Shown here in pieces: positions 1 to 10,997 of a stretch of 64,000 nucleotides of DNA. This DNA is from Clavaria fumosa (lineage: Eukaryota; Basidiomycota; Agaricomycetes; Agaricales; Clavariaceae), in the NCBI GenBank assembly GCA_951802425.1, contig OX637805.1:1-64000 (forward strand), read 5' to 3'. The position numbers were made by a program, and so were the translations under genes. The notes under the pieces were generated by a model. That model saw only the letters and a program-made list of their open reading frames with translations. It was not told where the DNA came from and did no database searches. Position 1 is the first letter of the stretch. Each line of letters begins with the position of its first letter.

Positions 1-1531
1 GGTAGGTATGTAGGACCTAGGTTTGGCATGCTAAGAGTGAGTAGCACAGGTGGTGTAAGTAGGATGGAGGGGTGGACAGTGTGAGTGGAGTGGGTGGGTG
101 GCACAGGCAAGGTGAGTAAGGCAGGTGGCACAAGTGAGGAGGTGCAAGTGAGGCAAGCCATGTGGTGTAGCACCAATGAGGTGAGTGGGCTGCTCATGTT
201 CATCAGTCATTGCTTATGTGTGCCATACAGTGCCTAGGCTATGTCCATGCTGCTCATAGCAACCCACCTCCAGACCCTGTTCTTTTTTCCCTTCCCCAGG
301 TAGTCCAGCACAATGCAGTTCTGCCTCCTCCCCTTCCTTGCCATGCGCTATCCACTCTATGCTGCTTGTCTTGTTCTTCTGTGTGGGAGTCATGTGATTA
401 ACATAGACCCATGCTATTCACTTGGCTTATTTCATCTATGGCCTTATGGCCTCTGTCCATGTAAGATTGGTTTGTTGAGACCAGAGATCCCTGAGTCACA
501 AGTGCATTAGAACCCTGTTTATAGCAGTAGTCATGCAGTCATGGTGACAGTAGTGGGATAGATGTGGCTGGTTAGCTAAGTATACAAGGAAACCCCTTCA
601 CCCCTATGGTTGACCCTTACAGTGCACCAATATTATCAATTGCCCTTACCATGCAATGGCAGTGAATGTCAAGATACCTCCAACCCAATAATAGCCCCAG
701 TGGCATCAGGGAATTGGGAAAGGGACATACACAAGTACCAAAAGCATATGCCACCAGGTCATATACAGGTCATATGCAGGTCATATGCTTTTGGTACTTG
801 TGTATGTCCCTTTCCCAATTCCCTGATGCCACTGGGGCTATTATTGGGTTGGAGGTATCTTGACATTCACTGCCATTGCATGGTAAGGGCAATTGATAAT
901 ATTGGTGCACTGTAAGGGTCAACCATAGGGGTGAAGGGGTTTCCTTGTATACTTAGCTAACCAGCCACATCTATCCCACTACTGTCACCATGACTGCATG
1001 ACTACTGCTATAAACAGGGTTCTAATGCACTTGTGACTCAGGGATCTCTGGTCTCAACAAACCAATCTTACATGGACAGAGGCCATAAGGCCATAGATGA
1101 AATAAGCCAAGTGAATAGCATGGGTCTATGTTAATCACATGACTCCCACACAGAAGAACAAGACAAGCAGCATAGAGTGGATAGCGCATGGCAAGGAAGG
1201 GGAGGAGGCAGAACTGCATTGTGCTGGACTACCTGGGGAAGGGAAAAAAGAACAGGGTCTGGAGGTGGGTTGCTATGAGCAGCATGGACATAGCCTAGGC
1301 ACTGTATGGCACACATAAGCAATGACTGATGAACATGAGCAGCCCACTCACCTCATTGGTGCTACACCACATGGCTTGCCTCACTTGCACCTCCTCACTT
1401 GTGCCACCTGCCTTACTCACCTTGCCTGTGCCACCCACCCACTCCACTCACACTGTCCACCCCTCCATCCTACTTACACCACCTGTGCTACTCACTCTTA
1501 GCATGCCAAACCTAGGTCCTACATACCTACC
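1..1531. repeat. Long near-perfect palindrome (inverted repeat), palindrome 1
   Basis: Positions 1-750 are the reverse complement of 782-1531 (paired positions sum to 1532), around a 31-base spacer at 751-781 made of three copies of a CAGGTCATAT-like unit. The left arm runs off the window. By comparison with palindrome 2 the right arm should continue to about 1924, giving arms of about 1.14 kb. Short open frames inside the arms appear identically on both strands and resemble no protein I know, so I treat the arms as non-coding. CpG is scarce. Confidence 0.95.
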
Positions 1532-1924
1532 AAGATCCAATGTGATGCAGGCTGGGACATCATACAGATACAGGTAAGCCATGCCAGGAGGACCAGGACA
1601 CCCACATCTCTCATAATGTACAAAGTAAGTTGACTCAATGTGTACCTCAAGGTGGGTGTCCAGGACTGCCATGCCCACATGACACACAAAGTTGACTAGA
1701 TGTGAATGTCAAAGTTGGTGTCCTGGATGCCCCATCTCACAGAGTCAATTAAGTTATGAGTTGAGTTTGTGTCAAAGCTTGAAAGCATGTGTATCAAAGT
1801 GTGTGGCCCACAGCTATCAACACATGGGGGAGACACAATTGCTGAATGAAGAGAATGGGGCAGAGACAGGAGAGCAGACAATCATACAAGGGCAATGGTA
1901 TGCTGGTACATGGGTGACTATCTG

Positions 1925-2579
1925 ATGGTGCTACAGGGGCAACAGGGAGCACCTCAGATGGATGAGGGCTTGAATGGATGCTAGATGGAATGGAAGAAGA
2001 AGGCCCTTAGTTGGTAGTGGAGACAGGAAGGCATAACAATGTCATCCATGTGGACAAGAAATACTGCTGAAATGTGGAAAGAAAATTGTATTTCTTAAGG
2101 TCCATGGCAGATTCATGTGAATATACTGATGAAATGTGAGGTGGCTCCTTGTGACTCCATCCCTCAGGCACAGTCCTCTTGGGACTTCAAACCTTGGTCC
2201 CTCTGGATTTGCTTATTTGGATCCCCCTCTGAAGGAGGGGGTACTGGAGCAGCCAATTTTGTGTCTGTGTCTACATCCTGCTGGGCCCTGCCCTGGTCCT
2301 CCAGGCAGGGTGTCACACAGGGTGTCTTAGGATGGCCCTGGGGCCTCCAAGATACCTACAGCTCTGGAAAGACCCTTGCCTTCTATTCCCTCCTCCTTCC
2401 TCTCAGTCATGCCCTCCAGTTCTCTCCACCATGCCAGCCCCTGGCAAGATCCTGTGTGCAGTTGAGTACCACCTTTGTCTATTTGCTGGGTCCAGGTTCA
2501 GATGGTCCAGTGAACCCAGAGGTAAATACAGGGGGCTCTGGACCTCGACCCTCCATGGTGTGAGTCTGATGCATGGTGC
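1925..2579. other. Non-coding flank of palindrome 1
   Basis: No gene seen. The sequence is TG/CA-rich and CpG-poor and is duplicated at 55519-56080 with one short insertion and deletion. Apparent open frames here are not conserved in the duplicate. Confidence 0.6.
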
Positions 2580-4000
2580 TAGGCCCCACTCTCATTCCTG
2601 TCAGGTGCTTGGGCACCCGTTTTGCCAATCCTCTTGGCCAGCAGGCACTGTGTGAGCCTGCCATTGTTCCTCCTGCCCAGCAGGCACTGCATGAGCCTGC
2701 CGTTGTTCCTCTTGGCCAGCAGGCCCTGCCCCCACATGTGGGATGCTGCACCCCACTCTAGGGTCTTGTGCCTGCTGCAGCTGTGGTCCTTCAGCTCTGC
2801 ATGCAGATGCTGCTCCCCACTCTGTGGGATTGTGCCCAGCCTCAGCTGTGGCCCCTCAGGTCCTGTGCTGGGATCTCTCAAATTGCATGTGTCCCCACCA
2901 ACCCTGTTGGCCAGCAGGCATTGCATATGCCCACCATTGGTCCTCCTGGCCAGCAGGCTCTGCTCCCATGCATGGACGTCACCTCCCACACTTGTGCCTG
3001 GCTGCAACTGTGGTCTTTCAGCTCCTGTGCTCAAGTGCTGCCCCCCACCACCACTCTGTGGGTCCAGCTATGGATCTGTGGCCTAGCACCTGGCCCGAGT
3101 GCTCAGCCCAGCTGTTGCCCCTCAGGACCTGTGCCTGGGTCTCTACATCATATACATGACTCCATCTGACCCTCTTGGCCAGACTTGTGTGCAGCTGTTG
3201 CTACACTCCTTCAGCTGATGTTCCCCATGTTGTGGGCTTATGCCCAGCCTCAGCTTCACAGACTTGTGCCCAGTGTCAGCTGCAGCCCCTTGAGTCCTCT
3301 GCCCAGCTGCAGCCATGGGTTGCCCCCTCAGCTCCCCTCTCCCTTGGCTCCCCTCTCCCTCGGCTCCCATGTGCAGATGCCACTCTCTCTGTGGTCTTGC
3401 ACCTGGCTGGGGCTGCGGTCCCTCAGCTCCTATGCTCAGATGCAGCTCCCACTCTGTGGACTTGTGTCCAGCTGCAGCTGTGGTCCCTCACCCAAGCTGG
3501 GTGCTGCTTTCTCTCTGTGTGAGCATCTGTTGCTGTGATATTGTGCCTGGCTGCAGCCACAGTCCCTGGCTCCTGTGTGGGGATGCCATACACTTGAGGC
3601 TTCTTCCCTCTCTGTGGACTCACATGCAGCTGTGGCTGGGTCCCTGAGATCCTGCATTCAGATGCTGCTCCTCAGCCCCAGAACATGGCCACTGCTCCTC
3701 ACTTTGCCCTTCTGTGGCTGTGGCCCCTCAACTCCTGTACATGAATGGTCTCATGTAATTCAATAAATATCATTGCAAATTTAACCTGTCCCTTGGGCCC
3801 CTCACATGGGTGCTGCTTCCCCATTTCCACAGACTTGCACCAGTGGCTGCAGAGCCTCAGCTCTGCTGCTCCCCACTGCACAGTTTTGCATAGTGAGGGG
3901 AGGACCAGAAGTGGAAACTTGGCATTTCTGCCTGGTCCTCCTGCCTTGGCCCACTGTGTGCCTCAGTCCAGTGCTCCTGCAGCTGTGGCTAATCGCTCTA
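2580..4000 (+). repeat. Degenerate minisatellite, unit about 60 bp
   Basis: Repeated blocks of the type 'CAGATGCTGCTCCCCACT' followed by CTGTGGGCTTGTGCCCAGC and CTGCAGCTGTGGCCCCTCAG recur about every 60 bases with heavy drift. The repeat keeps several frames open on both strands, giving long cysteine/serine/proline-rich hypothetical peptides that are artefacts of the repeat. The same array is present at 56080-57520. Confidence 0.8.
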
Positions 4001-4021
4001 ACACCTCAGTTGCCTGGATTT

Positions 4022-5566
4022 TGTCAGGACCCATTCATTTTTACCTTGCCCAAGCCAACTCTACCAACACCTACGAACCTCCCAATGGCCCTCTACAACC
4101 TCACGAGCACCTCTACACACTTCTGGAACCTGCCATCCCCTTCCAGGAGCCTCTCCAACCTACCCCACATTCACATGACACTCACAACCACCATGCCATG
4201 CTCGCAATGCCTCTCTCCACCTCACCCCATGCATATACTTCACCCGGACCCACCATCTCGATGCACAACACACTGTTGCACATCCTCTTCAGCCAGCACA
4301 TGACTTGCTGCATGGCACCCCTGGTGCTACCACTACCAGCACTAATATGTTACCAGTGTCACTGATGCTACTGACACTACCAGCACTACCAGTACCACCA
4401 GCACTATGACACCACCAGTGTTACTTGTGTTACCAGCATTACTCACATGACCCCCCACCCAAGGTCACCTGCATCACTAGCATCATCCATGTGACCCACC
4501 TCATGACACTGCAACCTTAACACCCAAATGCACCACCAACAGTCAGCTGCATTTACCTTTCAAATATGCTCTCCTTCTTGCCCCCAGTAGTCTATAACTA
4601 TGATAGTTATGATCCGAGGATCCCCCCATAGTTATAGCTATATATATGATTATTTAACCAGGTCGCAACCCATGACAGGTCATCTTTGTGACCTTACTTA
4701 TGCATTTCTAACCCCTCGCAACCTTAGTAGAACATGTGCCTAGTCACTTTACAATTAAACATACCCCATACTACTATAGTCTTGTTGCCTGGTGACCTCT
4801 GTACTTTTCCTGATTAGTTACACTCTCTGTACACACATATATAAGTCTCACATGTACATATGGTACTGTAGACTTGATATTGACACACTTTGGTTTAAGC
4901 TTGAGGCTATTACACCCTTTGAGCTTGGGACCACTGCAAATGATAGGTCTTGTCTCACTTGGTGACCTTGACAACACCAAGACACACTCTGCTCTCCTCT
5001 AAACTCATCCTCTGTGCTTGTACAACTCACGCACCTAAGTATTTCCTGTACTTCATCTTGGTACTGATTCTTCGAACCCTACAAGTTCTCTCATCAGTTG
5101 GCAAAGTCATTGCCTTCACTGATTCACTTCTTGACATCATTGCAACCACTTGTGACCCTTTTGACAACATCTCTTTCTCCCATCTCATCTATTTCCTTCT
5201 TTACACTTCACAAGTCAACTTCACAACCTTCCTTCTCAGCAATATCTGTTTCTCCCAACTCATCTATCTTTCTTTCTACACTTTGTTGGTTGACTTTCCA
5301 ACCTTCTCAGCAACATCTTCCCTCTCTCAACTCATCTTTTTCCCTCTTTGCACTTTGTCTACCAACTCCGCAACCTTTCCAGCAATGCCTCCCCTCTTCC
5401 AACTTGTCTTTTTCTGTTCGTACACTTCATCAGATGTCTTCGCAACCTTCTGGGACTGAGTATTCTCAATTGTGCTCAACAGTTGATTGGTCTTAGTGAG
5501 TTTTCAGGATTGGTCACCAACAAATTGACTTATGGTGCTATTTATGAGATGGGACAGGCCCTAACA
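4022..5566 (+). mobile_element. Solo LTR of Gypsy-I, 1545 bp
   Basis: Begins TGTCAGGACCCATTC and ends CAGGCCCTAACA, matching the LTR at 12706-14194 over its length. It is flanked by a perfect 5-bp target-site duplication GATTT (4017-4021 and 5567-5571), so it is a true solo LTR left by LTR-LTR recombination. A TATATATA-type stretch lies at about 4640. Compared with the 12706 copy it has lost most CpG sites (for example TTTGTGACC at 4687 against TTCGCGACC), so it is the older or more mutated copy. Confidence 0.93.
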
Positions 5567-5571
5567 GATTT

Positions 5572-6040
5572 CCAGTTTGTGCTGCCTCTGCGCCCCAGCT
5601 GCCTGGATCTGCAGCTCAAGCTGCCTCTGCATTTATCCAGGTTGGCAGCCTCCACCTTCATGTAGCCAGGCCTGCTGAAATATTCTGTCCATGCCACACA
5701 CCCCATCTCTAATGGCAGTTCTAATAGCAGATAGAGGTTACTCTGAGTATTAGCTTGGTGTTCAGTTTTTGTCCCTCCCATGAATCTACATGACAGACAC
5801 TCTGTTATGGAGTTGCTAGACCCTTTGGAGTTGCCCTTCTTGCTCCTCTTCATTGGTGTGCTCAGGCTCTTTGCTGCTCTCATGACTCTGATGCACTCTG
5901 CCTTTCTTTAAGTTCCTCAGGCTTGTTGCCCTTGTGATTCTAGTGCATCCTGCCTTCAAGCTTTGTTGGACATTGTATCCATCTCCTCTGTAGTTTCCTG
6001 CCTCCTTTGCATCCCAGTCACTTCGTCTTATTTCCATATG
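5572..6040. other. No gene seen; unique spacer
   Basis: Sequence to the right of the solo LTR. It contains short internal duplications (two 'GCATCCTGCCTT'-like blocks) but no recognisable coding region on either strand. Confidence 0.5.
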
Positions 6041-6049
6041 GCCTTAACC

Positions 6050-6312
6050 CAAAAATGAGCATCTCAGAAGTGTGCAGTACTTCGTCGGTGGTCTGTCATC
6101 AACACAATGTCAACACCATACCCCGAAATGAGCATCTCAGAAGTGTGCAGTACTTCGTCGGCAGTCTGTCATCCAACACGATGTCAGAATCCATGCATGA
6201 ATTCTTTTCTGCTTATGGAAAAGTTGTCAATGCCACTGTTATGGTGGATCGCAACACAGGCCACTCAAAACGTTTCGGATTGGCGATGTTTGAAGACTCC
6301 TTGAAAAGATGA
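6050..6312 (+). pseudogene. RRM (RNA-binding domain) gene fragment
   Basis: A short open region, ending at 6312, encodes the front half of an RNA-recognition motif of the Hrp1/Musashi/DAZAP1 type: an RNP2-like 'YFVGSLSSNT', helix residues 'ESMHEFFSAYGKV', then 'ATVMVDRNTGHSKRFGLAMFED', where the RNP1 consensus K-G-F-G is changed to K-R-F-G. The beta-1 segment is present twice (6054-6104 and 6125-6176), an in-place duplication of about 70 bp. There is no start region, second RRM or tail, and no intron is visible. I read it as a captured or processed fragment of a host RNA-binding protein gene, not an active gene. Confidence 0.65.
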
Positions 6313-6560
6313 GCACTTCAACTCACTAGAACGGTGCATTCTGCTTTGACTTGCTAGATCAACCCAATAGCATGCCCTGTGATGGGGTCTAGCCAATCCT
6401 CGCAACATGCTTGGAGGCATCAAGGGCATTCAAGGTCATGAGCTTACCTGGACTTGTTGCTAGCCCCACATTCACTTGTTGATATCCAAGGTCACATGCT
6501 CACAAACCTGTTAGTTTCATCCTGCTTCAAGATCTGGAAGGCGGAAGGCCCTCAGGACAA
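6313..6560. other. No gene seen
   Basis: Unique sequence between the RRM fragment and the GC-rich minisatellite. No motif recognised. Confidence 0.4.
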
Positions 6561-6574
6561 GGAGATGATGCTTC

Positions 6575-6832
6575 TGTGAGAGCCTGCACGCTTGCACGAC
6601 GCCTGTGAGAGCCTGCGTGCCTGTGAGAGCCTGTGCGCCTGTGAGGGTATGTGTGCCTGCGCCTCCCCTGCGTGCCTGCGCCTCGCCTGTGAGAGCCTGT
6701 GCACCTGTGAGAGCCTGCACGCCTGTGAGGGTATGTGCGCCTGCGCCTCCCCTGCGCACCTGCGCCTCGTGCCTGCTCCTCCCACGTGCACCCCCCCCGT
6801 GCGCCTGCGCCTCCCCCCACGAGCCTGCGGTG
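6575..6832. repeat. GC-rich minisatellite, unit about 14 bp
   Basis: Direct repeats of GCCTGTGAGAGCCT and its variant GCGCCTGTGAGGGTATGTG, passing into GCCTGCGCCTCCCCTGCG units. The array is rich in CpG although the surrounding 8 kb is CpG-poor. It keeps frames open on both strands; I do not call these genes. Confidence 0.8.
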
Positions 6833-8548
6833 GTTGCTGATGATAGCAGGAGCATCTAGACTAACAATGCTGCTGGGCAGATGTCTTGATCAAGGTCAAT
6901 TCATCATCTTATCTGATCCTGTTGACAGCAACAACAACCTTGAGTGCAAACTCATGCATGTTTTGGATGTGTTGCATGATGGGGTTCCCCTTCATGTAGG
7001 TCTCATGCAGATGTTTCCTAAGTGTTAGGTCCCCCACTGTGCTTCTTGAGTTCACAATCAGGCAACCATGCACACATTGAGGGGGGGTGTCATTGCTGGG
7101 TGCCTGCTGTGGACCATAGCGACTGGCTTGCAAGGTGTGTTTCATAGTGACTTAGTGACTGTGGTTGTCAATGAGGCGCCAGCATGCATCACTGATGAGG
7201 CACCAACAACTTGTCTTTTCTGGATGTAGCCTCCAAATATGGGATGACTGAGCCAATTTATCCAAATTCCCTCTGAGGATCTGGTTGTTTGGTGTTGTAT
7301 GGAATTGCAATGAACATCTGACTGGTGGAATGGAATGACTGAGCCATGGCTGCATGGTTTCCTGCCAGACATGGTTGGGCCATCCCTGGGAATCCAACTC
7401 CTTGTCAGTCTATGGCCCAGTGGCCCATAAAATGCAGATAATCATGAAACCTCCTTGCTCATGTCTGATGTCCTTGCCACCTAGTGTCTGTTAGGGTACT
7501 TAATGGTCTATAGTGCCTAGCCCCTTGAACAAGCAGTTCAGCACCTTATGCATCTCTTCAATCATTCCCTATGCTCTCTCTTAGTCCTCTGCCTATTCTG
7601 TACTACTTACCCATGTAGACTTACTCCCAATGACTTAAGCTATGGAAAGTGGTACTAGGACAGAAAGAAATGGCTCTACAGTAGGAAAAAAGAACCACAC
7701 AAACAAATGGTCTTTACCATTGAATTTCCACTGCCTTGTTACTCTTATATGCATAAAGGCAGAAGGAAATAACTGTTATTTACTCCCTCAAGCTGGTTTT
7801 ACTACTGTGTAGGCTACATCCCAGTATTAATAAAGTAGCACTAAAGGGAGGCTCTAAGTGGGAAATGCTGAACAGACAAAAGTGTTGAGAAGGTCCATAA
7901 GGCCATATCCGCAAGTTTACGAGCGGTGCGGAGCTTTTGCGGCTGAGCTACAGGGTTGTGAATGTGCTGGTGTGAGTTTGGCACCACTCTGGCATTGTGG
8001 GGCAGTCCCAATCATGATCAGACCTCAATCAAGTGATTGAGGGCTGGCAGTTCAGCCCAGTTCCCATGGTGGTGGGGGCAGCAATCAGCAGTGATGGCCA
8101 ACACTGCCGCACTACCAAATATGGACTGGTCATCCTTATGAGTGGACTGTGTGCTCACAACCTTTATGTGCAGTCCCTTGGCCTTCCCCTCATCTCCCTT
8201 TGTACTAGGGTATTACTAGCATGTATCTGGCATAGAATACAGCTGAAACACATGCTAAATAGGGCTAGTACACTTAATTATGACTAGTCTGGGGGAGATA
8301 AGAGGAAGCAGAGGAAGTATCAACAAGATAATGATGCAATCAAGGCCAGGAACATTGCAGAAAGTTGTGGAATGTCATAGAAGTGATTGGGGGTGATCGT
8401 GGGGTCCTTCCCAACAATCCCCAATGACTGCGACTCAAGAAATGAGTCATCATGACTCATTTTGATTATTTTTAGAATATGTAAAACCCTCAAGAAGGAA
8501 TATCTCAATGAGGACATGGGATATAATTATGATCTTACCTGATATGTA
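6833..8548. other. No gene seen; about 1.7 kb
   Basis: No convincing coding region, RNA gene or LTR end was found. Short frames on both strands have no family resemblance. A stretch near 7895-7960 is locally richer in CpG but shows no conserved motif. Confidence 0.4.
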
Positions 8549-8578
8549 ATGCCACAACAGTTGATTAGTCTTAGTGAG
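8549..8578 (+). repeat. Gypsy-I LTR tail, part 1 (split by Copia-like element)
   Basis: CCACAACAGTTGATTAGTCT and following bases match the region about 100 bp before the 3' end of the Gypsy-I LTR (about 5476). The match resumes after the inserted element at 9915 and runs to 9985 (ending GGACAGGCCTTAACA), so an LTR tail of about 100 bp was the insertion target. Confidence 0.75.
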
Positions 8579-8751
8579 TATTGGATTTGGGTGAAAACAC
8601 CCCTTGCCGCACATAGCCTAGTCAGACTTTTAATGTAGCTATACAGGCCTAGGGCAGTAGATTGGATTCCCTGGTGTTTATACCGGGTTCCCTGCTAATC
8701 TCGAGGGTCGTCTCATCATATCTGGACTCACCGATGACTTGAATTCCAACA
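8579..8751 (+). repeat. 5' LTR of the gag-only element
   Basis: 173 bp, TATTGGATTTGGG to GAATTCCAACA. Same length as the 3' LTR with no indels. Confidence 0.92.
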
Positions 8752-8833
8752 TAAACACCCAGCATAACCCACCACAGTCCTTACTGGTCGGATTCATCGT
8801 GCTGAGCACGGATTACATTCTTTCTACACTCAC

Positions 8834-9709
8834 ATGATGCCCAACAACGAAAACCATCACCACCGGTTCCCACTGCTCAATGACTCCAATTATGTCAAAT
8901 GGTCATTGCACATGGAGGCTGAGCTGATTGAAAGGGGGCTATGGGACCAGGTCATTATGGAGGTAGATGACGAAGGGAAGTCCATCAAGCAGACTGTAGT
9001 CAAGAAGGCTAGGGTGGTTGCAAAGAGAACTGCGAAGAAGATGGGGGAGGCAAGGGCAAGGATGATAGCACGAGTCGAGACGTCGCAGCTGGTACACATG
9101 CGCGAGCGGGATCCGATGGCAATCTGGGGCAGCCTCGCAACGACCCATCGCAGTCGCGGGTTGGCAATGCATCTTGCAAAATGGCAGAAGTTTTTAATGG
9201 TGGCCAAAGAGCCCAAGGAGTCGATAACTGCATGGACCAGTCGCGTCAAAAGCATGGCATTCGATTTAGAGGATTCGGGAGGGTCTGTCACAAGCGAAGA
9301 TCTCATTGTGGTGCTAACTATGGGGCTCGGGACGGAATACGACTACTTCGTGGCTTCAATAGACGCTACTGCAGGGAAAGAGCTCGATGTCGAGCATGTC
9401 GTCACCTGCATTCTGAACGAGGAGGCGTGCCATGCGATCGGAGGGGCCATGCCTGCAAACACGGCGCTAGCGGCCGTCGTCCCCCCCCGGAATCCGCTGA
9501 AAACACGCAAATGCTGGCAGTGTGGCGAGGCAGACCACCTAAGGTCAGAATGCGATGTTCCAAATGATGTTGAATGCAATAAATGTGGGTCGGAGGGACA
9601 CCTTACGAAGGCCTGCTACAAGCGTGGGGGAGGTGCGAAGGGGAAGTTGAAAGGTGATGACGGCCTGCAGGCGATGTTGGCTACACATGGCGGACCTTAC
9701 ACATTTTAA
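8834..9709 (+). CDS. Copia-type gag protein with two zinc knuckles
   Basis: A 291-residue nucleocapsid/capsid-like protein in one uninterrupted frame, starting at the first ATG after the 5' LTR. The N-terminal part has the Copia-gag (UBN2-like) layout: 'FPLLNDSNYVKWSLHME' near residue 15, then helical segments with 'IWGSLATTHRSRG' near 97 and 'SVTSEDLIVVLTMGLGTEYD' near 156. Two CCHC knuckles follow, CWQCGEADHLRSEC (about 226-239) and CNKCGSEGHLTKAC (about 247-260), expected to bind the element RNA. The frame ends just before the polypurine tract with no room for pol. Coding sequence is CpG-rich relative to its surroundings. Intact frame despite about 6% LTR divergence suggests constraint or recent activity in trans with a full Copia element. 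Confidence 0.88.
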   Translation: MMPNNENHHHRFPLLNDSNYVKWSLHMEAELIERGLWDQVIMEVDDEGKSIKQTVVKKARVVAKRTAKKMGEARARMIARVETSQLVHMRERDPMAIWGSLATTHRSRGLAMHLAKWQKFLMVAKEPKESITAWTSRVKSMAFDLEDSGGSVTSEDLIVVLTMGLGTEYDYFVASIDATAGKELDVEHVVTCILNEEACHAIGGAMPANTALAAVVPPRNPLKTRKCWQCGEADHLRSECDVPNDVECNKCGSEGHLTKACYKRGGGAKGKLKGDDGLQAMLATHGGPYTF

Positions 9710-9741
9710 TCAGATGGCTCGGGGATGCATTCATGGGGGAG

Positions 9742-9914
9742 TATTGGATTTGGGTGAAAACACCCCTCGCTGCACGTAGCCTAGTCAGACTTTTAATGTA
9801 GCTATACAGGCCTAGGGCAGTAGATTGGATTCCCTTGTGTTTATACCAGGTTCCCTGCTAATCTCGAGCGTCGTCTCATCATATCTGGACTCACCAACAA
9901 CCGGAATTCCAACA
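9742..9914 (+). repeat. 3' LTR of the gag-only element
   Basis: 173 bp, preceded by the polypurine tract and followed by the GTGAG target-site duplication. Confidence 0.92.
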
Positions 9915-9985
9915 GTGAGTTTACAGGACTGGTCACCATCAAATCAACCTTCAGTGTTATTTATGAGACAGGACAGGCCTTAACA
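9915..9985 (+). repeat. Gypsy-I LTR tail, part 2
   Basis: Continues the LTR tail interrupted at 8578: GTGAGTTTACAGGACTGG to CAGGCCTTAACA, compare 5495-5566. An LTR-internal fragment of the same family follows at 10246-10415. Confidence 0.8.
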
Positions 9986-10230
9986 CCAATGATGACTAAT
10001 GATGGCAGCAGTGGCTGATGATGACAATGACACACCAGCAGCCAATGATGATGACCAATGACAATGACACACTAGAAGCCAACAATGGCACACTAGAAGC
10101 CAACAATGACAACAACAATGCACCAGCAGCCAACAACAATGACTGATGACAGCAGCAGCAGCTGATGATGATGATGCACCAGCAGCTAACAACAATAATG
10201 GCACACCAGCAGCCTCCAATATTATGTATG
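9986..10230. repeat. Simple/cryptic repeat, AATGAC and CAGCAG type
   Basis: Tandem drift of CAATGACACACCAGCAGC, ACAACAATG and GATGATGATG units. Low-complexity frames on both strands are repeat artefacts. Confidence 0.8.
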
Positions 10231-10245
10231 ATATTATATATGATG

Positions 10246-10415
10246 TACCATGGCACAATCCCTTCATCTGGCACATGACATGCCACATAGATACATTAGT
10301 CTTATTCACATTACTAGCATTACTCATGGTCACAAGCATCACCATGTGACCCACTTCATGATGTGACAACATCAACATATATGCAGCCATCAGTCAGCTG
10401 CATATGTTCTTCTAA
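10246..10415 (+). repeat. Gypsy-I LTR internal fragment
   Basis: Resembles the middle of the Gypsy-I LTR (compare 4440-4560): GGTCACAAGCATCACCATGT, GACCCACTTCATGA and CAGTCAGCTGCATATG blocks in the same order. Diverged and CpG-free. Confidence 0.6.
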
Positions 10416-10874
10416 ATGGCACTAATAACTACTTCACAGCTACTATATTTCAATTTTTGCTGGAAGACCCCCAGGAACCCTAAATGAATTTTTGGGGTGA
10501 AAAAAAAGTTTTGAGGGAAAGCACCAAATGAGAGTAAACATCATCAAAGACATAGTGAGAACTAAAAGGGGGGATTTTTTTATTTGGGAATATTTCATGT
10601 GGGGTCCTTGTCAGGGTGCCACTAAGTACAAACTGTGTGAGGACTGTGAGAACTGGATTCTGACTGTATGCTGGAATTGTTGCTTTGTGGGTGATGGGAG
10701 GGGAGAGAGAGGGATGGAATATGATAGGTATGGGATGGCCCAGTATAGAATTCCATTTGTTTTGGAATCCTATGGTTGGTTTTGATAAATGGGAGAATTT
10801 TGACTGGTTTGGTCAGCAGCTCTGGCATGCATTGCGAAATAGGTTTTGGGAAAATGTAAACCATGGAGATTGAG
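10416..10874. other. No gene seen
   Basis: AT-rich spacer with runs of A and G. No coding signal. Confidence 0.4.
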
Positions 10875-10985
10875 GATTAGAGGGGTAGATATAGGCACAC
10901 AAAATTTCAAAAGACTAGCTTGAGTGGTTAGCTTGCAGTGAAAGAAAGCGCAGATACTCCATCTGCACAAGGACTATGCTGTTAG
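10875..10985 (+). repeat. Short repeat shared with 26758-26866
   Basis: GATTAGAGGGGTAGATATAG to GGACTATGCTGTTAGTCA is nearly identical to 26758-26866. In both places it abuts a retroelement break: here the truncated Gypsy-I antisense gene, there the truncated Gypsy-II copy b. Confidence 0.85.
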
Positions 10986-10997
10986 TCACAATTAACC

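Larger units (their letters stand above)
782..4006 (+). repeat. Segmental duplicate A1 (partner 54730-57537)
   Basis: The stretch from the palindrome right arm through the minisatellite is repeated in the same orientation 53 kb away, with a few percent differences and small indels. Partner landmarks include the 'CTCTAACACCT' end (3997-4006 and 57528-57537). The copies diverge exactly there: A1 continues into sequence carrying a solo LTR, A2 into a hAT-type element. Confidence 0.9.
8579..9914 (+). mobile_element. Compact gag-only Copia-like retroelement (TR-GAG-like), 1336 bp
   Basis: Complete non-autonomous LTR element: two 173-bp LTRs (8579-8751 and 9742-9914), a single gag-like gene between them, a polypurine tract CATGGGGGAG at 9732-9741 directly before the 3' LTR, and a perfect 5-bp target-site duplication GTGAG (8574-8578 and 9915-9919). 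LTR termini are TATTGG...CCAACA, so the 5' end is TA rather than TG in both LTRs. By my count the LTRs differ at 11 of 173 positions. No protease, integrase or reverse transcriptase is present. Confidence 0.92.

Noticed and set aside
210..1322. Identical 63- and 65-residue open frames on opposite strands
   Set aside because: They are mirror images produced by the palindrome and have no coding signal.
2117..4365. Long cysteine/serine-rich open frames on both strands in the first 4 kb and at 55.6-57.5 kb
   Set aside because: They follow the degenerate minisatellite, overlap in several frames on both strands and have no domain; open only because of the repeat composition.
10685..10873. Short Trp/Gly-rich frame at 10.7 kb
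   Set aside because: No start context, no domain, in AT-rich spacer.
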